From an uncultured Alphaproteobacteria bacterium (GTDB taxonomy: Bacteria; Pseudomonadota; Alphaproteobacteria; RF32; CAG-239), in assembly GCA_944391415.1 (NCBI GenBank), contig CALXTM010000008.1, positions 1 through 64,000 of the forward strand: a stretch of DNA of 64,000 nucleotides. The letters run 5' to 3'. Positions 46,205 through 56,888 of the stretch are shown here, in pieces (position 1 is the stretch's first letter; each line of letters starts with the position of its first letter). The notes below the pieces were generated by a model, which ran no database searches, was not told the origin of the DNA, and saw nothing but the letters and a program-made list of their open reading frames with translations. The translations under genes and the position numbers were made by a program.

Positions 46205-48391
46205 CTAATTAACTATGCCAAGCAAAACATCAAGTATCTCCCTTGATGCGGTGAAAACTTGGGCACAGGCCGCATATGATTGTTGATATATAATCATTTG
46301 CGATAATTCTTCATCCAAATCTATGCCGCTAACCTCGGCCTCTTTATAAGAAATTGCCTCGGTCAAAGCGGTTTGATACTCGTAAGATGTTTGCGCCGTG
46401 TTGGTCAGACTTGCCACGTTGCCGACAAATGTCGAAGTATAGTTGGCAATTGTGGTCGAGGTTTGAGCCATATCTCCAGATTGCTTAAAACTTTGGGTGG
46501 AGGTGAAAACATCTGCCAGCTGATTGGCTATGTTGTTGGATGCACCGTTGATTATATATGCCCCCTTGGTGGCATTAAAGTTTGGCGTGCCGGCGGCAAT
46601 CAAATTGGCATTGTTCAAAATATCTTCTCTTACCCCTAAGACCGCAGCATAGCCACAATTCGACGGAGCCATGTCAAGTTTATCTAAAACTCCGCCACCT
46701 GCCGTCTCGGCTATTTCCAATTGCGCTCCCTCCAGACTTGCGATACGCAACATATAGCCATCTCCGTTGGCAACTACCGATGCCGTTATGTGCGTGTTCA
46801 AATCCGCATTGGCATTAATCTCATTGGCAATGTCTTGAATCGTCATGGAGCGAGTAATGTTGATGGAACCATAGTTCAAGCCATTGACCGAATCTGAAAA
46901 ACTCCAAGTTGTAGGAGTATTTACCCCGACCGAGGCCGTATTGCTTACGACTTTGGAGTCATAAATATATTCGGTCTTGTCGGTTACAAAAAAGTCGTTA
47001 AGGCCAAAAAAGTCCGAAAATCCACTGGCCGTCGTGTCATACTTGCCATCACCGTTGACATCAAAACTTAAAGATACATTTTGCTGTCCGGAACCGGGAG
47101 TCGAGCTTGCTTCATCAATAATCGAGATGGTGTAGTCACTGTCTCCGGTGCTGATGACCAAATTGCCATTGCCGTTCATAGAAACACTGGCATCGGGCAA
47201 ATTGGCGCCGGTTGCCGATTGCATCCAGCCTTGTAAGTCATTCATCATCTGAGTCAGAGAACCTTGGCTAAAACCTATACCCCCTACTAATGTCGTGGTG
47301 GCTGCTTGATTGCCGTTTTCATCAAAAATGATGAACCTGACATCGCCACTGTCAATCTTGATACCTTGATTATACTCTCCCGTCGCATTATTGCCGATAA
47401 AAGTTGCCGTACCGGTCATTTCATAGGGCATGTTGGGATAGGCCGTGCCTTGGTTATGAACCGAATTGATTTGTGTGTAAACAACATAGGCCAACTCGTC
47501 CAGCTGACTTTGCAACGACGGCAAAGTATTGTCTCTGATTTCTATCAGACCGCCAATGCTGCCACCGGTTAATTGCGAGGTGATATCAACACCATCAACA
47601 TATATACCCTGAATATTGCCGGTATCATAACTGTTGTCTGCTCCAACTTGCGCCAAAGCAGCATGTGATAACTCGTGAACTTCGTTGTCCAAAAGCATCA
47701 CCCCAGAGGTGGTTTGAATTACAACCTCGCCGTTGTCTCTGGTATAGTAAGTGATATCAAGATATTCACTTAAATCTCTTAGAGCCTCGTCCCTTTGGTC
47801 TTGCAAATTGGCAACCCCGTCGCGGTTGAGAACATTATATTTAACAATGTCGGTATTTAACGCCTTAATGCTTTGCAATAAAGAATTGATATTGGCTACA
47901 GCATCGTTGATCTCCATATCGGCATCACCGCGAAGAGTTTGAATATTGCTTGATAAATAATTGAGTTTGTTGGTCAGATTCTGAGCCTCGCTCAATAGTG
48001 AATAACGCGATGCAGCCGATGTAACATTGGTCGAAAATGTCTCAAAAGCACTCTGCAACGAACTTACATTTGAGGCTATCGAGTTGCCGGCTGCGGTTGT
48101 TCCCATAAGGTTGTCCAACCGGCTTAGATAGTCATATTGCGAAGACAATGATGACGTCAAAGCATTGGATGACAAAAAGCTTTTTAACAAACCCTCGTCA
48201 ACCGTCCTTTGGATATTGCCCATTTTAACGCCCATCGTGTTACCGGCAACAACATTGGCCGATTGACTGGCACTCTTGCGGGTATAACCCTTGGTATCAA
48301 CATTGGCGATGTTGTTGCTTACTATCTCCAATTGAGACTGGGCTACTTTCATTCCCGATAATGAGCTCGAAATACTGCTTAATAATGCCAT
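46205..48391 (-). CDS. flgK: flagellar hook-associated protein 1
   Basis: A 728-residue junction protein. The N-terminal rod motif is IVSNNIANVDTKGYTRKSAS, and the C-terminal EELSQMIIYQQSYAACAQVF matches the shared rod/hook ending. The middle holds repeated beta domains. GGGAG precedes the ATG. It is in order with the flgN-like gene upstream and flgL downstream. Confidence 0.95.
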   Translation of the reverse strand: MALLSSISSSLSGMKVAQSQLEIVSNNIANVDTKGYTRKSASQSANVVAGNTMGVKMGNIQRTVDEGLLKSFLSSNALTSSLSSQYDYLSRLDNLMGTTAAGNSIASNVSSLQSAFETFSTNVTSAASRYSLLSEAQNLTNKLNYLSSNIQTLRGDADMEINDAVANINSLLQSIKALNTDIVKYNVLNRDGVANLQDQRDEALRDLSEYLDITYYTRDNGEVVIQTTSGVMLLDNEVHELSHAALAQVGADNSYDTGNIQGIYVDGVDITSQLTGGSIGGLIEIRDNTLPSLQSQLDELAYVVYTQINSVHNQGTAYPNMPYEMTGTATFIGNNATGEYNQGIKIDSGDVRFIIFDENGNQAATTTLVGGIGFSQGSLTQMMNDLQGWMQSATGANLPDASVSMNGNGNLVISTGDSDYTISIIDEASSTPGSGQQNVSLSFDVNGDGKYDTTASGFSDFFGLNDFFVTDKTEYIYDSKVVSNTASVGVNTPTTWSFSDSVNGLNYGSINITRSMTIQDIANEINANADLNTHITASVVANGDGYMLRIASLEGAQLEIAETAGGGVLDKLDMAPSNCGYAAVLGVREDILNNANLIAAGTPNFNATKGAYIINGASNNIANQLADVFTSTQSFKQSGDMAQTSTTIANYTSTFVGNVASLTNTAQTSYEYQTALTEAISYKEAEVSGIDLDEELSQMIIYQQSYAACAQVFTASREILDVLLGIVN

Positions 48392-48405
48392 TTTCTTTCT
48401 CCCGC

Positions 48406-48858
48406 TTATAATGTCCGGTTAAATGCCAACGCATTGCGATTGTTGTCAAGCGGCGTATAGGTGCCGTGCGACCCATATGAGGTTGCATTGGATTTGTTGA
48501 CATTTTTGGCTATGTTGATAATGGTGTCCATAACCTTTTTGCCGGCTTCCATTCTGGTTTTTAATAATAGCTCGTTGGTATGCAAAGCCTTGTCAAGCTC
48601 TGCCGATAGCTCTTTTAATTCGTCTTTTTCTTTGCCGGTATAGGCGGCAACAAGCGCACGATTTTTGATAAAAAACGCACTGGCCGAACGATACGCCGCA
48701 ACGGTTTTTATTTTTTGTTCATACAAAACTTTGACCCCTGCAATATCTCCTTTTTGCAAGGCATCGTTTTCTTTGATGATCACATCTTTGAAACCCAAAA
48801 CTACCTGCTTCATAAGATCGATTTTTTCTAAAATGTCTTTTTCTTGCAATTCTGCCAT
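48406..48858 (-). CDS. FlgN-like flagellar export chaperone
   Basis: A 150-residue, almost wholly helical protein (residues 1-115), ending in a polar tail with ALAFNRTL. Size, helicity and position between flgJ and flgK fit FlgN, the chaperone for FlgK and FlgL. Sequence motifs are weak, so the call rests largely on context. Confidence 0.7.
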   Translation of the reverse strand: MAELQEKDILEKIDLMKQVVLGFKDVIIKENDALQKGDIAGVKVLYEQKIKTVAAYRSASAFFIKNRALVAAYTGKEKDELKELSAELDKALHTNELLLKTRMEAGKKVMDTIINIAKNVNKSNATSYGSHGTYTPLDNNRNALAFNRTL

Positions 48859-48875
48859 GGCTTCCTCCCAGTAAA

Positions 48876-49214
48876 TTATATTTTAACACCGGCGGATGCA
48901 TTCTCCTGAAGCTTTAGTATCGCATCCATAACATAATCTTTTACGCCGACCGTGCCAAGTTTGGCCATTTCTTTGCCGTATTCATCCAAAAGAAGTGAAC
49001 GATAGATCTTTTCTGCCTCGCCACCGCCAAACATTCCGTCGGTCGATACTCCTTCAAACATGCTCTCCATCATGCGGCTTAGAAAAAATGCTTCGAAATC
49101 TTGGGCCGCAGCCTCGGCTTTGGCCTTATCCGCAGAGTTGAGATCAGACAAATCGGGCTTCTTTGTCTGGGGTATATTATAAATTGCATTATTTAAGTTT
49201 ATGTCGGTAACCAT
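48876..49214 (-). CDS. flgJ: FlgJ-type rod-binding protein (no muramidase domain)
   Basis: A 112-residue protein matching only the N-terminal rod-binding half of enteric FlgJ: AAQDFEAFFLSRMMESMFEG, then GGGEAEKIYRSLLLDEYGK. The peptidoglycan hydrolase domain is absent, as is usual in alphaproteobacteria, where a separate enzyme opens the wall. Lies between flgI and the flgN-like gene. Confidence 0.88.
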   Translation of the reverse strand: MVTDINLNNAIYNIPQTKKPDLSDLNSADKAKAEAAAQDFEAFFLSRMMESMFEGVSTDGMFGGGEAEKIYRSLLLDEYGKEMAKLGTVGVKDYVMDAILKLQENASAGVKI

Positions 49215-49225
49215 GCCCTGCCTCC

Positions 49226-50356
49226 TTAAATAATCTCTATCTCGGCCTGAAGTGCACCGCTTGCTTTAATTGCCTGCAAAATGCCTATTAAATCACGCGG
49301 GGTTACACCTAAGGCATTGAGCCCGTCAACCAACTCTTGCAAATTAATTCCGGTGTCTAATACCTGCATCTTGGCCTCGGTATCTTCTTCAATATCAATA
49401 AGCGAAGTATTAACAACTACCGGCTCGCCCATGGTAAACGGCTCTGGTTGAGAAATAAGTGGAATGTCGGTTATCTTGATGGTCAAATTTCCTTGAGCTA
49501 TGGCCAGACGATTAATTTTGACATCTTTGCCGATAACTACAATGCCGGAACTTTCATCAACCACCACTTTGGCTGATTGATCAGGTTGGACCTGTAATTG
49601 CTCAACCTTGGTCATTAAACCTACAATATTATCCTGATATTCATACGGAACATCAAGCGTAACCGTACCCGGATCCAGCGCCTTGGCCGCGGTTGTTCCC
49701 AACATCGCATTAATGGCACCGGCAATGCGTCGCGATGTCGTAAAGTCAGGATTGCGCAAAGCTATGTTGATACTGTCCAAACTATCAAGCTCAAAAGGAA
49801 TCTCTTTTTCGATAATTGCTCCGCTTGCTATACGACCTGCCGTCGGAACACCTTTGACAATTGAAGAACCCGAAGTATTGCTGCTGCCGGCTACCGCCCC
49901 TGTGGCAATAGTGCCTTGAGCAACCGCATAAACCTCGCCGTCTGCACCTTTCAAGGTGGTGGCTATCAAGGTGCCTCCTTGCAAATCTTTGGCATCGCCA
50001 AGAGCCGAAACCGTTACGTCAATACGAGAGCCTTGACGGGCAAAGGCCGGCAAGTTGGCCGTTACCATTACGGCAGCTACGTTTTTAGCCTTGATCTGAC
50101 CATCGCGGGCGTTGACACCAACCATATCCAACATCGAAATCAAACTTTCTTTGGCAAAATCTACCGATTTGATATTATCGCCGGTGCCGTTTAAGCCGAC
50201 AACCAGGCCATAACCTACCAATTGGTTATCTCTGACCCCTTCAAAATCGGCAATATCTTTTATGCGCGAAACCGCAAATGCCCGATTGCTAAAGGTCAAA
50301 GACGACAGCACTATCGTTATAAATCCCAATATTTTCAATGTGTTAGCAAGTTTCAT
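49226..50356 (-). CDS. flgI: flagellar P-ring protein
   Basis: A 376-residue periplasmic ring protein. It has a signal peptide (ILGFITIVLSSLTFSNRAFA) followed by SRIKDIADFEGVRDNQLVGY and VVGLNGTGDN, family hallmarks. The C-terminal LVDGLNALGVTPRDLIGILQ also matches. ATG 50356 has GGGA upstream. First of flgI-flgJ-flgN-flgK-flgL, behind a sigma-54-type promoter. flgA and flgH are not in the window. Confidence 0.95.
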   Translation of the reverse strand: MKLANTLKILGFITIVLSSLTFSNRAFAVSRIKDIADFEGVRDNQLVGYGLVVGLNGTGDNIKSVDFAKESLISMLDMVGVNARDGQIKAKNVAAVMVTANLPAFARQGSRIDVTVSALGDAKDLQGGTLIATTLKGADGEVYAVAQGTIATGAVAGSSNTSGSSIVKGVPTAGRIASGAIIEKEIPFELDSLDSINIALRNPDFTTSRRIAGAINAMLGTTAAKALDPGTVTLDVPYEYQDNIVGLMTKVEQLQVQPDQSAKVVVDESSGIVVIGKDVKINRLAIAQGNLTIKITDIPLISQPEPFTMGEPVVVNTSLIDIEEDTEAKMQVLDTGINLQELVDGLNALGVTPRDLIGILQAIKASGALQAEIEII

Positions 50357-50401
50357 TTTACATATTCCCAACAAAGGTGCAGTTAACTTTGCTAAAATAT
50401 A

Positions 50402-50417
50402 TGCAAAATGTATGCCA
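50402..50417 (-). promoter_or_regulatory. sigma-54-type promoter of the flgI operon
   Basis: On the minus strand TGGCAT (50417-50412), 5 nt, TTGCA (50406-50402), the -24/-12 pattern with exact spacing (consensus TGGCAC-N5-TTGCW). Predicted start near 50390, about 35 nt before the flgI ATG. Confidence 0.7.
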
Positions 50418-50440
50418 AAAAAACATAAACACCAATAAAA

Positions 50441-50476
50441 AAACAGCAAAACCTGTTTTCACGGTTTTTGCTGTTT
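50441..50476 (-). terminator. terminator of the small lipoprotein gene
   Basis: On the minus strand AAACAGCAAAAACC and GGTTTTGCTGTTT pair, followed by seven T. It isolates the lipoprotein gene from the flgI operon. Confidence 0.85.
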
Positions 50477-50690
50477 AGTAGTGATAATAGTTGATCGAGG
50501 TGGTGTCTTGAGCAGAATCAATACCCAAATCACGCTGCAGCACATCATAGTTGGCTTTGCTGTTGTTAACCAGGTGCTGAAAACTCTGCAATGTTCTGTC
50601 AGTGGCATTTAAAAAACTAATCAGTGACGAACATCCGCTCAGACTAAATACAGCCACCAAAGCTAAAAATAATAATATTTTCTTTTTCAT
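50475..50690 (-). CDS. small lipoprotein
   Basis: A 71-residue protein with a signal peptide and lipobox LSGC (mature N-terminal Cys about 20). The short helical remainder ends in INYYHY. Function unknown; small outer-membrane lipoproteins of this kind are common. Ribosome site is weak. It is upstream of flgI but separated from it by a terminator. Confidence 0.65.
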   Translation of the reverse strand: MKKKILLFLALVAVFSLSGCSSLISFLNATDRTLQSFQHLVNNSKANYDVLQRDLGIDSAQDTTSINYYHY

Positions 50691-50887
50691 AATTTATAAA
50701 TTTTAATTTTGTGGTTTAGTTATAACATAGAATGCTTTATCTTGCAAGATAAAAGCCGCAAGCCTTTTGCTCAACAGCGACTGAAAAAATATGCAACTTA
50801 ACTTTAATTGATTGTGGATGGTTAAAAAGGTTTACATCCTAAAATTTTGAGATTATTTTTAAGAATGAACAACAAAGGATTATAAAT

Positions 50888-51382
50888 ATGAACTCTCAAT
50901 ATAATGATTTTGACATAAAGGCAATGAAGGAAGCTATTAAACTCTCTGCTTCTTCGCTTGAATGCAAGGATATTCCAGATGGCGGGCCTTTTGGCGCGGT
51001 AATCTATGATAAAAACGGAAATTTTGTGGCCGGAGGATATAATCATGTATTGGCCAACCACGACCCATCGGCTCATGGCGAAGTACAGGCCATAAGAGCG
51101 GCCGGGCAAAAACTCAAAACTTGGGATTTGACAGGTTGCACGCTTTATACCAGCTGCGAGCCCTGCCCAATGTGCCTGATGACCGCCAAATGGGCCAACA
51201 TCAACAAAATATTTTTTGCCGCAACCAGAAAAGACGCCGCCAATATCGGCTTTCGAGATGATGATTTGTATGAGCTCTTAAAACCCAATGTTTTTGCCAC
51301 GCAAATTACCGAATGTCACAATGAGGCGGTTGAGGTAATGCAAAAATGGCTTGCCAAATTCGACAACAACGGAAGTTATTAA
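50888..51382 (+). CDS. guanine deaminase (cytidine-deaminase fold)
   Basis: A 164-residue zinc deaminase with the signature AHGEVQAIR and SCEPCPMCLMTAKWANI (zinc Cys pair). Length and motifs fit the small GuaD-type guanine deaminases more than TadA; the C-terminal extension with a conserved Glu/Tyr region supports that. AAAGGA lies before the ATG. Monocistronic, with a terminator after it. Confidence 0.82.
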   Translation: MNSQYNDFDIKAMKEAIKLSASSLECKDIPDGGPFGAVIYDKNGNFVAGGYNHVLANHDPSAHGEVQAIRAAGQKLKTWDLTGCTLYTSCEPCPMCLMTAKWANINKIFFAATRKDAANIGFRDDDLYELLKPNVFATQITECHNEAVEVMQKWLAKFDNNGSY

Positions 51383-51387
51383 AAAAA

Positions 51388-51412
51388 AGAGGTGCAAAAA
51401 CCGCACCTCTTT
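51388..51412. terminator. bidirectional terminator
   Basis: AGAGGTGC (51388-51395) pairs with GCACCTCT (51103+300, that is 51403-51410), with an A-run before and TTT after. It serves both the deaminase gene and the convergent rpsI. Confidence 0.85.
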
Positions 51413-51437
51413 GTAATTTGAGCCTGAACCCCAACGA

Positions 51438-51920
51438 TTAACGTTTAGAGAACTGATAAGAACGACGGGCTTTGGCACGACCGTATTTCTTACGCTCTAC
51501 CGTTCTGTCATCACGGGTCAAGAAACCAGCCTTCTTCAAGCAATCGCGCAATTCCGGCTCATACTCGTTCAAAGCCTTGGAAATACCGTGTTTGATGGCA
51601 CCGGCCTGACCAGACAAGCCACCGCCTTTTACCGTACAAACTACGTCAAACTCATTTACACGATTGGCAACCTCAAAAGGTTGGTTAATAATCATCTTCA
51701 ATACCGGACGAGCAAAATACTGATCAATCGATTTCTCGTTGATGGTGATATTGCCTTTGCCAGCCTTAATCCATACACGGGCAACAGCATCTTTTCTCTT
51801 GCCGGTAGCATATGCACGGCCTTGCTTGTCTTTTTTGGCCTTGCGAACAACAGCCTCTGCGCCAGATTCAACCTTGGCTGCCTTTTTGATGTCTTGTAAT
51901 GATTCTATTTTCTCAGCCAT
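51438..51920 (-). CDS. rpsI: 30S ribosomal protein S9
   Basis: A 160-residue S9 with an N-terminal extension of about 35 residues, then [19 protein letters not shown] and [20 protein letters not shown]. The C-terminus is [13 protein letters not shown], whose tail reaches the P-site tRNA. The ATG lies 2 bp after the rplM stop. Confidence 0.97.
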   Translation of the reverse strand: MAEKIESLQDIKKAAKVESGAEAVVRKAKKDKQGRAYATGKRKDAVARVWIKAGKGNITINEKSIDQYFARPVLKMIINQPFEVANRVNEFDVVCTVKGGGLSGQAGAIKHGISKALNEYEPELRDCLKKAGFLTRDDRTVERKKYGRAKARRSYQFSKR

Positions 51921-51922
51921 GG

Positions 51923-52387
51923 TTATCTGCTCCTTTTATTCTTCGGGTTCTGAGATGCAATGTCCAAAACTGTCGGGTTTTGGGCGGTGTGCGGATGCTC
52001 ACTGCCGGCATAAACTTTGAGCTTGGTCATTTGCTGACGGCCCATCGGATTGCGCGAAAGCATACGCTCAACAGCCTTGATGATAACTCTCTCAGGAAAA
52101 CGACCATGCAAGAGTTTCTCGGCTGTGGTCTCTTTGATGCCACCAATCCAGCCGGTGTGTTTGAAATATTTCTTGGCAGACAGTTTGTTGCCGGTTAATT
52201 TTACTTTGTCAGCATTGATTACTACGACATAGTCGCCGCAATCAAGGTTGGGAACAAAGTTGGGTTTGTGTTTGCCGCGCAAAATCTTGGCGATCTCGGC
52301 CGATAAACGACCCAATACTACGCCCTCGGCATCAACTACATACCATTTTCTCTCAATATCTGAGGGTTTTGTTGCATATGTGCTCAT
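51923..52387 (-). CDS. rplM: 50S ribosomal protein L13
   Basis: A 154-residue L13 with [39 protein letters not shown] and [10 protein letters not shown] motifs. GAGGAAG lies before the ATG. First gene of the rplM-rpsI operon, with a promoter at 52426-52453. Confidence 0.97.
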   Translation of the reverse strand: MSTYATKPSDIERKWYVVDAEGVVLGRLSAEIAKILRGKHKPNFVPNLDCGDYVVVINADKVKLTGNKLSAKKYFKHTGWIGGIKETTAEKLLHGRFPERVIIKAVERMLSRNPMGRQQMTKLKVYAGSEHPHTAQNPTVLDIASQNPKNKRSR

Positions 52388-52425
52388 TGATCTTCCTCTT
52401 TAGGTTAGAAATAAAATTCGTTGCC

Positions 52426-52453
52426 AATATACATAATTAAATTTTATTGTCAA
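52426..52453 (-). promoter_or_regulatory. strong promoter of rplM-rpsI
   Basis: Perfect TTGACA (52453-52448), 16-nt spacer and TATATT (52431-52426) on the minus strand. The rest of the 248-bp divergent region is very AT-rich; a TATAAT near 52570 may serve the efflux operon. Confidence 0.8.
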
Positions 52454-52635
52454 TAAAAAAATTTGCATATTTTTCAATATATTATTTAATGGTATTATAA
52501 TACCGTTTGCTAATATACTGATTTTTCATATTTTTTGTGTTTTATTGGAAAAATATTTTTACACCTATTGTATAATCATCTTTTGCGCTTATTTAAGTTT
52601 AATAAAAACTTATACAAAGCGGAAGTTTGGAAAAA

Positions 52636-53763
52636 ATGCGGTTTGTATCCTATAAATATGTTGCTGTTTTCATTGCTTTGGGCCTGATGAGTGCGTTGCT
52701 TGGCAATACCTCCTCTGCCGAAAGCGCAAAAGAAAAAACTCTGACCTTAAAAGTGGCCGAACTAAAAAAACAAAATGTTGATATCACCAATCGCTACACC
52801 GGATATATCACCCCGATTAAATCGGTTGCGCTGGTACCAAATGTCTCGGGCTATATTGACGAAGTATGGGCCGAGGGCGGACAAACGGTTGCAATAGGCG
52901 ATAATTTGGTTTTGATTGACCAACGCCAATACAAGGCCGAGCTTGATGCCGCCAAGGCCTCTATTGCCCAAGCAAAGGCTGATTTTATCAACGCCCAAAC
53001 CTATTATAACCGCATGAAAAAAGCCGGTGAAAAAGCAATATCGGCCTCGTCTTTGGATCAGGCCAAAGCGCAGTTTTTGGCAAGCCAGGCCTCTCTTAAC
53101 CAAGCAAAAGCCAATGCCCAAAAGGCTCAAACCATGTTTGATTATACCATATTGCAGGCGCCAATTTCAGGAATTATCGGCAATGTCAACCTTACAAAAG
53201 GAAACTATGTTGCCCCAGGAGGTGAGCCGTTGCTCAGCATCATCCAATTTGACCCCATAAGGGTTATGTTTGCCATATCCGACAAAGAATATCTTACGGA
53301 AATTAAACAAAACCCTGACGGCAAGTTATTTAGCGGCGAAACAATCAACATAAAACTGGCCAGCGGCGACATCTATCCCCTGCAAGGCAAATTTGCCTTT
53401 GCCGATAATCAGGTTGACAAAAGCACCGACTCTGTTTCCGTGTTTGCCGATTTTGAAAACCCCAACCGCCAACTTTTGGCCAATTCTTATGTCGACGTTA
53501 TCATCGGCCGCAAACTAAACAATGTATATCTTATCCGCCAAAATTATGCCACGCTTAATACCGACGGCGCTTTTATCAACACCATCCAAAACGGAAAAAT
53601 AAAAAAGACACCGTTTAACATCATCGGCTATCTGGGTGATTTTTATGTTACCGACACCAAGTTTGCCAAAGATGAATATGTTATCATCGACAAGCTAGGG
53701 CGTATTGCTCAGGGGACGACCGTCAAATTACAGGTAGTAAACCCAGCAACGGAGGATAAATAA
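52636..53763 (+). CDS. RND efflux periplasmic adaptor
   Basis: A 375-residue membrane-fusion protein of the AcrA/MexA type. A signal/anchor at the N-terminus precedes the lipoyl half-motif [20 protein letters not shown] and an alpha-helical hairpin (about 100-165). The second lipoyl half follows as [20 protein letters not shown], then beta-barrel domains. ATG 52636 is chosen with GGAA upstream. Overlaps the pump gene by one base (TAATG). Confidence 0.93.
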   Translation: MRFVSYKYVAVFIALGLMSALLGNTSSAESAKEKTLTLKVAELKKQNVDITNRYTGYITPIKSVALVPNVSGYIDEVWAEGGQTVAIGDNLVLIDQRQYKAELDAAKASIAQAKADFINAQTYYNRMKKAGEKAISASSLDQAKAQFLASQASLNQAKANAQKAQTMFDYTILQAPISGIIGNVNLTKGNYVAPGGEPLLSIIQFDPIRVMFAISDKEYLTEIKQNPDGKLFSGETINIKLASGDIYPLQGKFAFADNQVDKSTDSVSVFADFENPNRQLLANSYVDVIIGRKLNNVYLIRQNYATLNTDGAFINTIQNGKIKKTPFNIIGYLGDFYVTDTKFAKDEYVIIDKLGRIAQGTTVKLQVVNPATEDK

Positions 53764-56700
53764 TGTTTTCCGAGTATTTTATCGATCGTCCGAGATTTGC
53801 CGGTGTCGTCTCTATTATATTGGTGCTGCTTGGGCTGTTGGCAATCGTGGTGTTGCCGGTGTCGCAATATCCCAATATTACCCCGCCGCAAATAGTGGTG
53901 AAAGCAACCTACCCCGGCGCCTCGGCTCAGGTGTTGGTTGACACGGTGGCCATTCCGATTGAAAACGCCATTAACGGAGTGGAAGACATGCTTTATATGT
54001 CGTCTACATCCGATGATAACGGAAGCTATAATCTTACCATTACTTTTAATATCGGAACCGACCCAGATATGGCAAGGGTCAAGGTGCAAAACCGCTTGCA
54101 ACAGGTTAACTCACAATTGCCGGAGGTGGTCAACAAACAAGGAATAGACATTACATCGCAAATGTCAAATATGTTGGCGATGTTGGTGTTGCGCTCGCCG
54201 GACAATACTTATGACAGTTTGTATTTGTCAAACTTCGCTTATAACAACGTGCAAAATCCTTTGCTTAGAATTAACGGTATGGGAAGCGCCGATGTATACG
54301 GACCGCAGTACTCAATGCGAATTTGGCTTAATCCGGCCAAAATTACCGCTCTTGGTTTAAGCAGCAATGATGTGATTAATGCGGTTGCCGCCCAAAATAC
54401 CCAAGCATCTATCGGAGCGGTCGGCGCGGCGCCAAGCCCCAAAGATAATCCGATTGTTGTTACTTTAACCGCCAAAGGATTGCTAAATACAGTCGGTGAT
54501 TTTGAAAATATTGTGGTGGCAACATCGCCAAACGGCGGCATAATCCGCCTAAAAGACGTGGCCAGAATTGAAATCGGTGCCGACAGCTATAATGTCGTAT
54601 CGCATTTTAATAATGCACCGGCGGTGATTATCGCCTTGAGCCAAACACCTAACTCCAACTCGCTTGATATTATGGACGATGTCAAAAAAGAAATTGATGT
54701 CTTGAATCAGACTTTTCCTGCCGATATAAGACTTGAGGTGGCTTATGATTCAACCGATTTTGTAAGATCTTCGATTGCCAATATTATTGAAACATTGCTG
54801 ATTACATTTTCGCTGGTGGTATTGGTTACCTATATATTTTTGCAAAAAATACGCACCACAATCATCCCGCTTATCACCATTCCGGTGTCTTTGATTGCCA
54901 CATTTGCGGTAATCTATGTATTGGGATTTGATATCAACATCTTGACCTTGTTTGCCATGATTTTGGCAATCGGATTGGTGGTTGATGATGCCATTATCGT
55001 GGTCGAGCGCGTGGAATATCTGATGGCAAACGAAAAGCTTGATGCCAAAGCCGCTTCAATTAAGGCAATGCAGCAAATCGGAAGCGCCATTGTGGCCACA
55101 ACCTTTGTCTTGTTGTCAATTTTTATTCCAGTGGCCTTGATGGCCGGTATCACGGGCAAAATATATCAACAATTTGCCGTTACCATTGCAACCTCGGTCG
55201 TATTTTCGGCCATTAATGCTTTGACTTTGAGCCCTTCATTATGTGCCATATTTTTGCAAGACAACCAACAAACAAAAACCAGCGGATTTTTCAAAAAATT
55301 TGATGAGATTGTTGAAGACGGAAGGCAAAAATACTTAAAATTCGTAACTTTCTTTTCCTCGCATATCAAAACAACGGCTTTGGTTATCGTGGCCACAATT
55401 GTCTTAATTGCCATCGGATTTAAGCTTACGCCCAATTCGTTTTTGCCCGAAGAAGACCAAGGCATTATTTTTGCCAATGTGCAACTTGCCAATACCGCAA
55501 CCATCAACCAAACCAACGATGTTTTGGCCCAAATGGCAGAAAATATTTTGCCGATGGACGGAGTTAAATATTTTATTGCGGTGGCAGGATATTCAATCCT
55601 TGGCGGAGGTGGCGAAAATGTGGCGCTTGGCGTGGTGGGGCTTGAAAACTGGAACAAACGCAAGGCTAAAAATCTATCGATGGAAGCCTTGAGCCAAAAA
55701 CTTATGGCCCTATATGCCGAAAACCCCGATGCGCAAATAGACTTTTTTGCACCGCCGTCAATTCCCGGTATCGGCAACGCCAATGGTTTGTCGTTTGAGT
55801 TGTTGGCCACAAGCGGAAACATAACCGGGTTGCAACTTTTTGAGCAAATGGAAAAATTTTTGTATGGGCTTAACAAATCCTCAGATTTGAGTTATGCTTT
55901 TAGCACTTATACGGCTGATACGCCACATATTTTCCTTGATATTGACCGCACCAAAATTGAAAACTACGGTATATCGGTGGCTTCGTTGTTTAGCGTGCTA
56001 AACAACAATTTGGGCTCAAGTTATATCAACAACATTACCTTGGACGGACAAGTTAACAAGGTGATTGCCCAAGCCGATTATCCATACCGCAAAAATGTTG
56101 AAAACGTGCTTGATCTTTATGTTAAATCCAATAACGGCGGAATCGTAAGAATGCGCAATTTTGCCACCACCAAGACCGAAATATCGCCCAAAACACTTTA
56201 CCGCTATAACCTTTATACCGCGGCGGCAATTACGGCACAATCAGCAAGCGGAATAAGCAGCGGCACGGCAATTGACACGGTAAGAGACGTTGCCGCCCAA
56301 ATTTTGCCAAAGGACTACAAAATTGCCTGGACTGGCTTGAGCTTGCAAGAGGTTGAAACTGAAGGTCTGGCCATAATATTGATTATTTTGGCTTTGATAT
56401 TTTGCTACCTATTTTTGGTGGCGCTTTATGAAAGCTGGATGCTGGCGTTTGCCGTGATGTTTTCAACCGTGTTTGCCATTTTGGGAGCTTTAATCGGGCT
56501 TCATATCATGAGCGAACCTTTGAGTATTTACTCGCAGCTGGGGTTAATCATGCTTATCGGACTGGCGGCAAAAAATGCCATTCTGATTGTGGAATTTACC
56601 AAAGAATATCGTGACAATGGGGCCTCTATTTTGGAGGCGGCCGAAAAAGGCGCCGGCGAGAGATTCCGTGCAGTATTGATGACGGCGCTTACCTTTATTT

Positions 56701-56888
56701 TGGGTGTGTTCCCGATGATTGGGGCAAAAGGTGCTGGAGCGGCAAGCCAAATTGCCATCGGGTCGTCGGTGTTTTTTGGCATGATTGCGGCAACGGCTGT
56801 GGGAATTGTCTTTATCCCGGCCTTGTTTGCTTTGTTTGAACACCTAAAAGAATGGCGCCCCTTAAAACAGGAGAAAAAAGATGAATAA
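53763..56888 (+). CDS. RND multidrug efflux pump (AcrB type)
   Basis: A 1041-residue HAE1-type pump with 12 transmembrane helices and two large periplasmic loops. The N-terminal [20 protein letters not shown] and [20 protein letters not shown] are family hallmarks. The proton relay includes [13 protein letters not shown] (Asp pair in TM4) and [12 protein letters not shown] (Lys in TM10). Substrates cannot be inferred. Overlaps the outer-membrane factor gene by 8 bp. Confidence 0.96.
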   Translation: MFSEYFIDRPRFAGVVSIILVLLGLLAIVVLPVSQYPNITPPQIVVKATYPGASAQVLVDTVAIPIENAINGVEDMLYMSSTSDDNGSYNLTITFNIGTDPDMARVKVQNRLQQVNSQLPEVVNKQGIDITSQMSNMLAMLVLRSPDNTYDSLYLSNFAYNNVQNPLLRINGMGSADVYGPQYSMRIWLNPAKITALGLSSNDVINAVAAQNTQASIGAVGAAPSPKDNPIVVTLTAKGLLNTVGDFENIVVATSPNGGIIRLKDVARIEIGADSYNVVSHFNNAPAVIIALSQTPNSNSLDIMDDVKKEIDVLNQTFPADIRLEVAYDSTDFVRSSIANIIETLLITFSLVVLVTYIFLQKIRTTIIPLITIPVSLIATFAVIYVLGFDINILTLFAMILAIGLVVDDAIIVVERVEYLMANEKLDAKAASIKAMQQIGSAIVATTFVLLSIFIPVALMAGITGKIYQQFAVTIATSVVFSAINALTLSPSLCAIFLQDNQQTKTSGFFKKFDEIVEDGRQKYLKFVTFFSSHIKTTALVIVATIVLIAIGFKLTPNSFLPEEDQGIIFANVQLANTATINQTNDVLAQMAENILPMDGVKYFIAVAGYSILGGGGENVALGVVGLENWNKRKAKNLSMEALSQKLMALYAENPDAQIDFFAPPSIPGIGNANGLSFELLATSGNITGLQLFEQMEKFLYGLNKSSDLSYAFSTYTADTPHIFLDIDRTKIENYGISVASLFSVLNNNLGSSYINNITLDGQVNKVIAQADYPYRKNVENVLDLYVKSNNGGIVRMRNFATTKTEISPKTLYRYNLYTAAAITAQSASGISSGTAIDTVRDVAAQILPKDYKIAWTGLSLQEVETEGLAIILIILALIFCYLFLVALYESWMLAFAVMFSTVFAILGALIGLHIMSEPLSIYSQLGLIMLIGLAAKNAILIVEFTKEYRDNGASILEAAEKGAGERFRAVLMTALTFILGVFPMIGAKGAGAASQIAIGSSVFFGMIAATAVGIVFIPALFALFEHLKEWRPLKQEKKDE

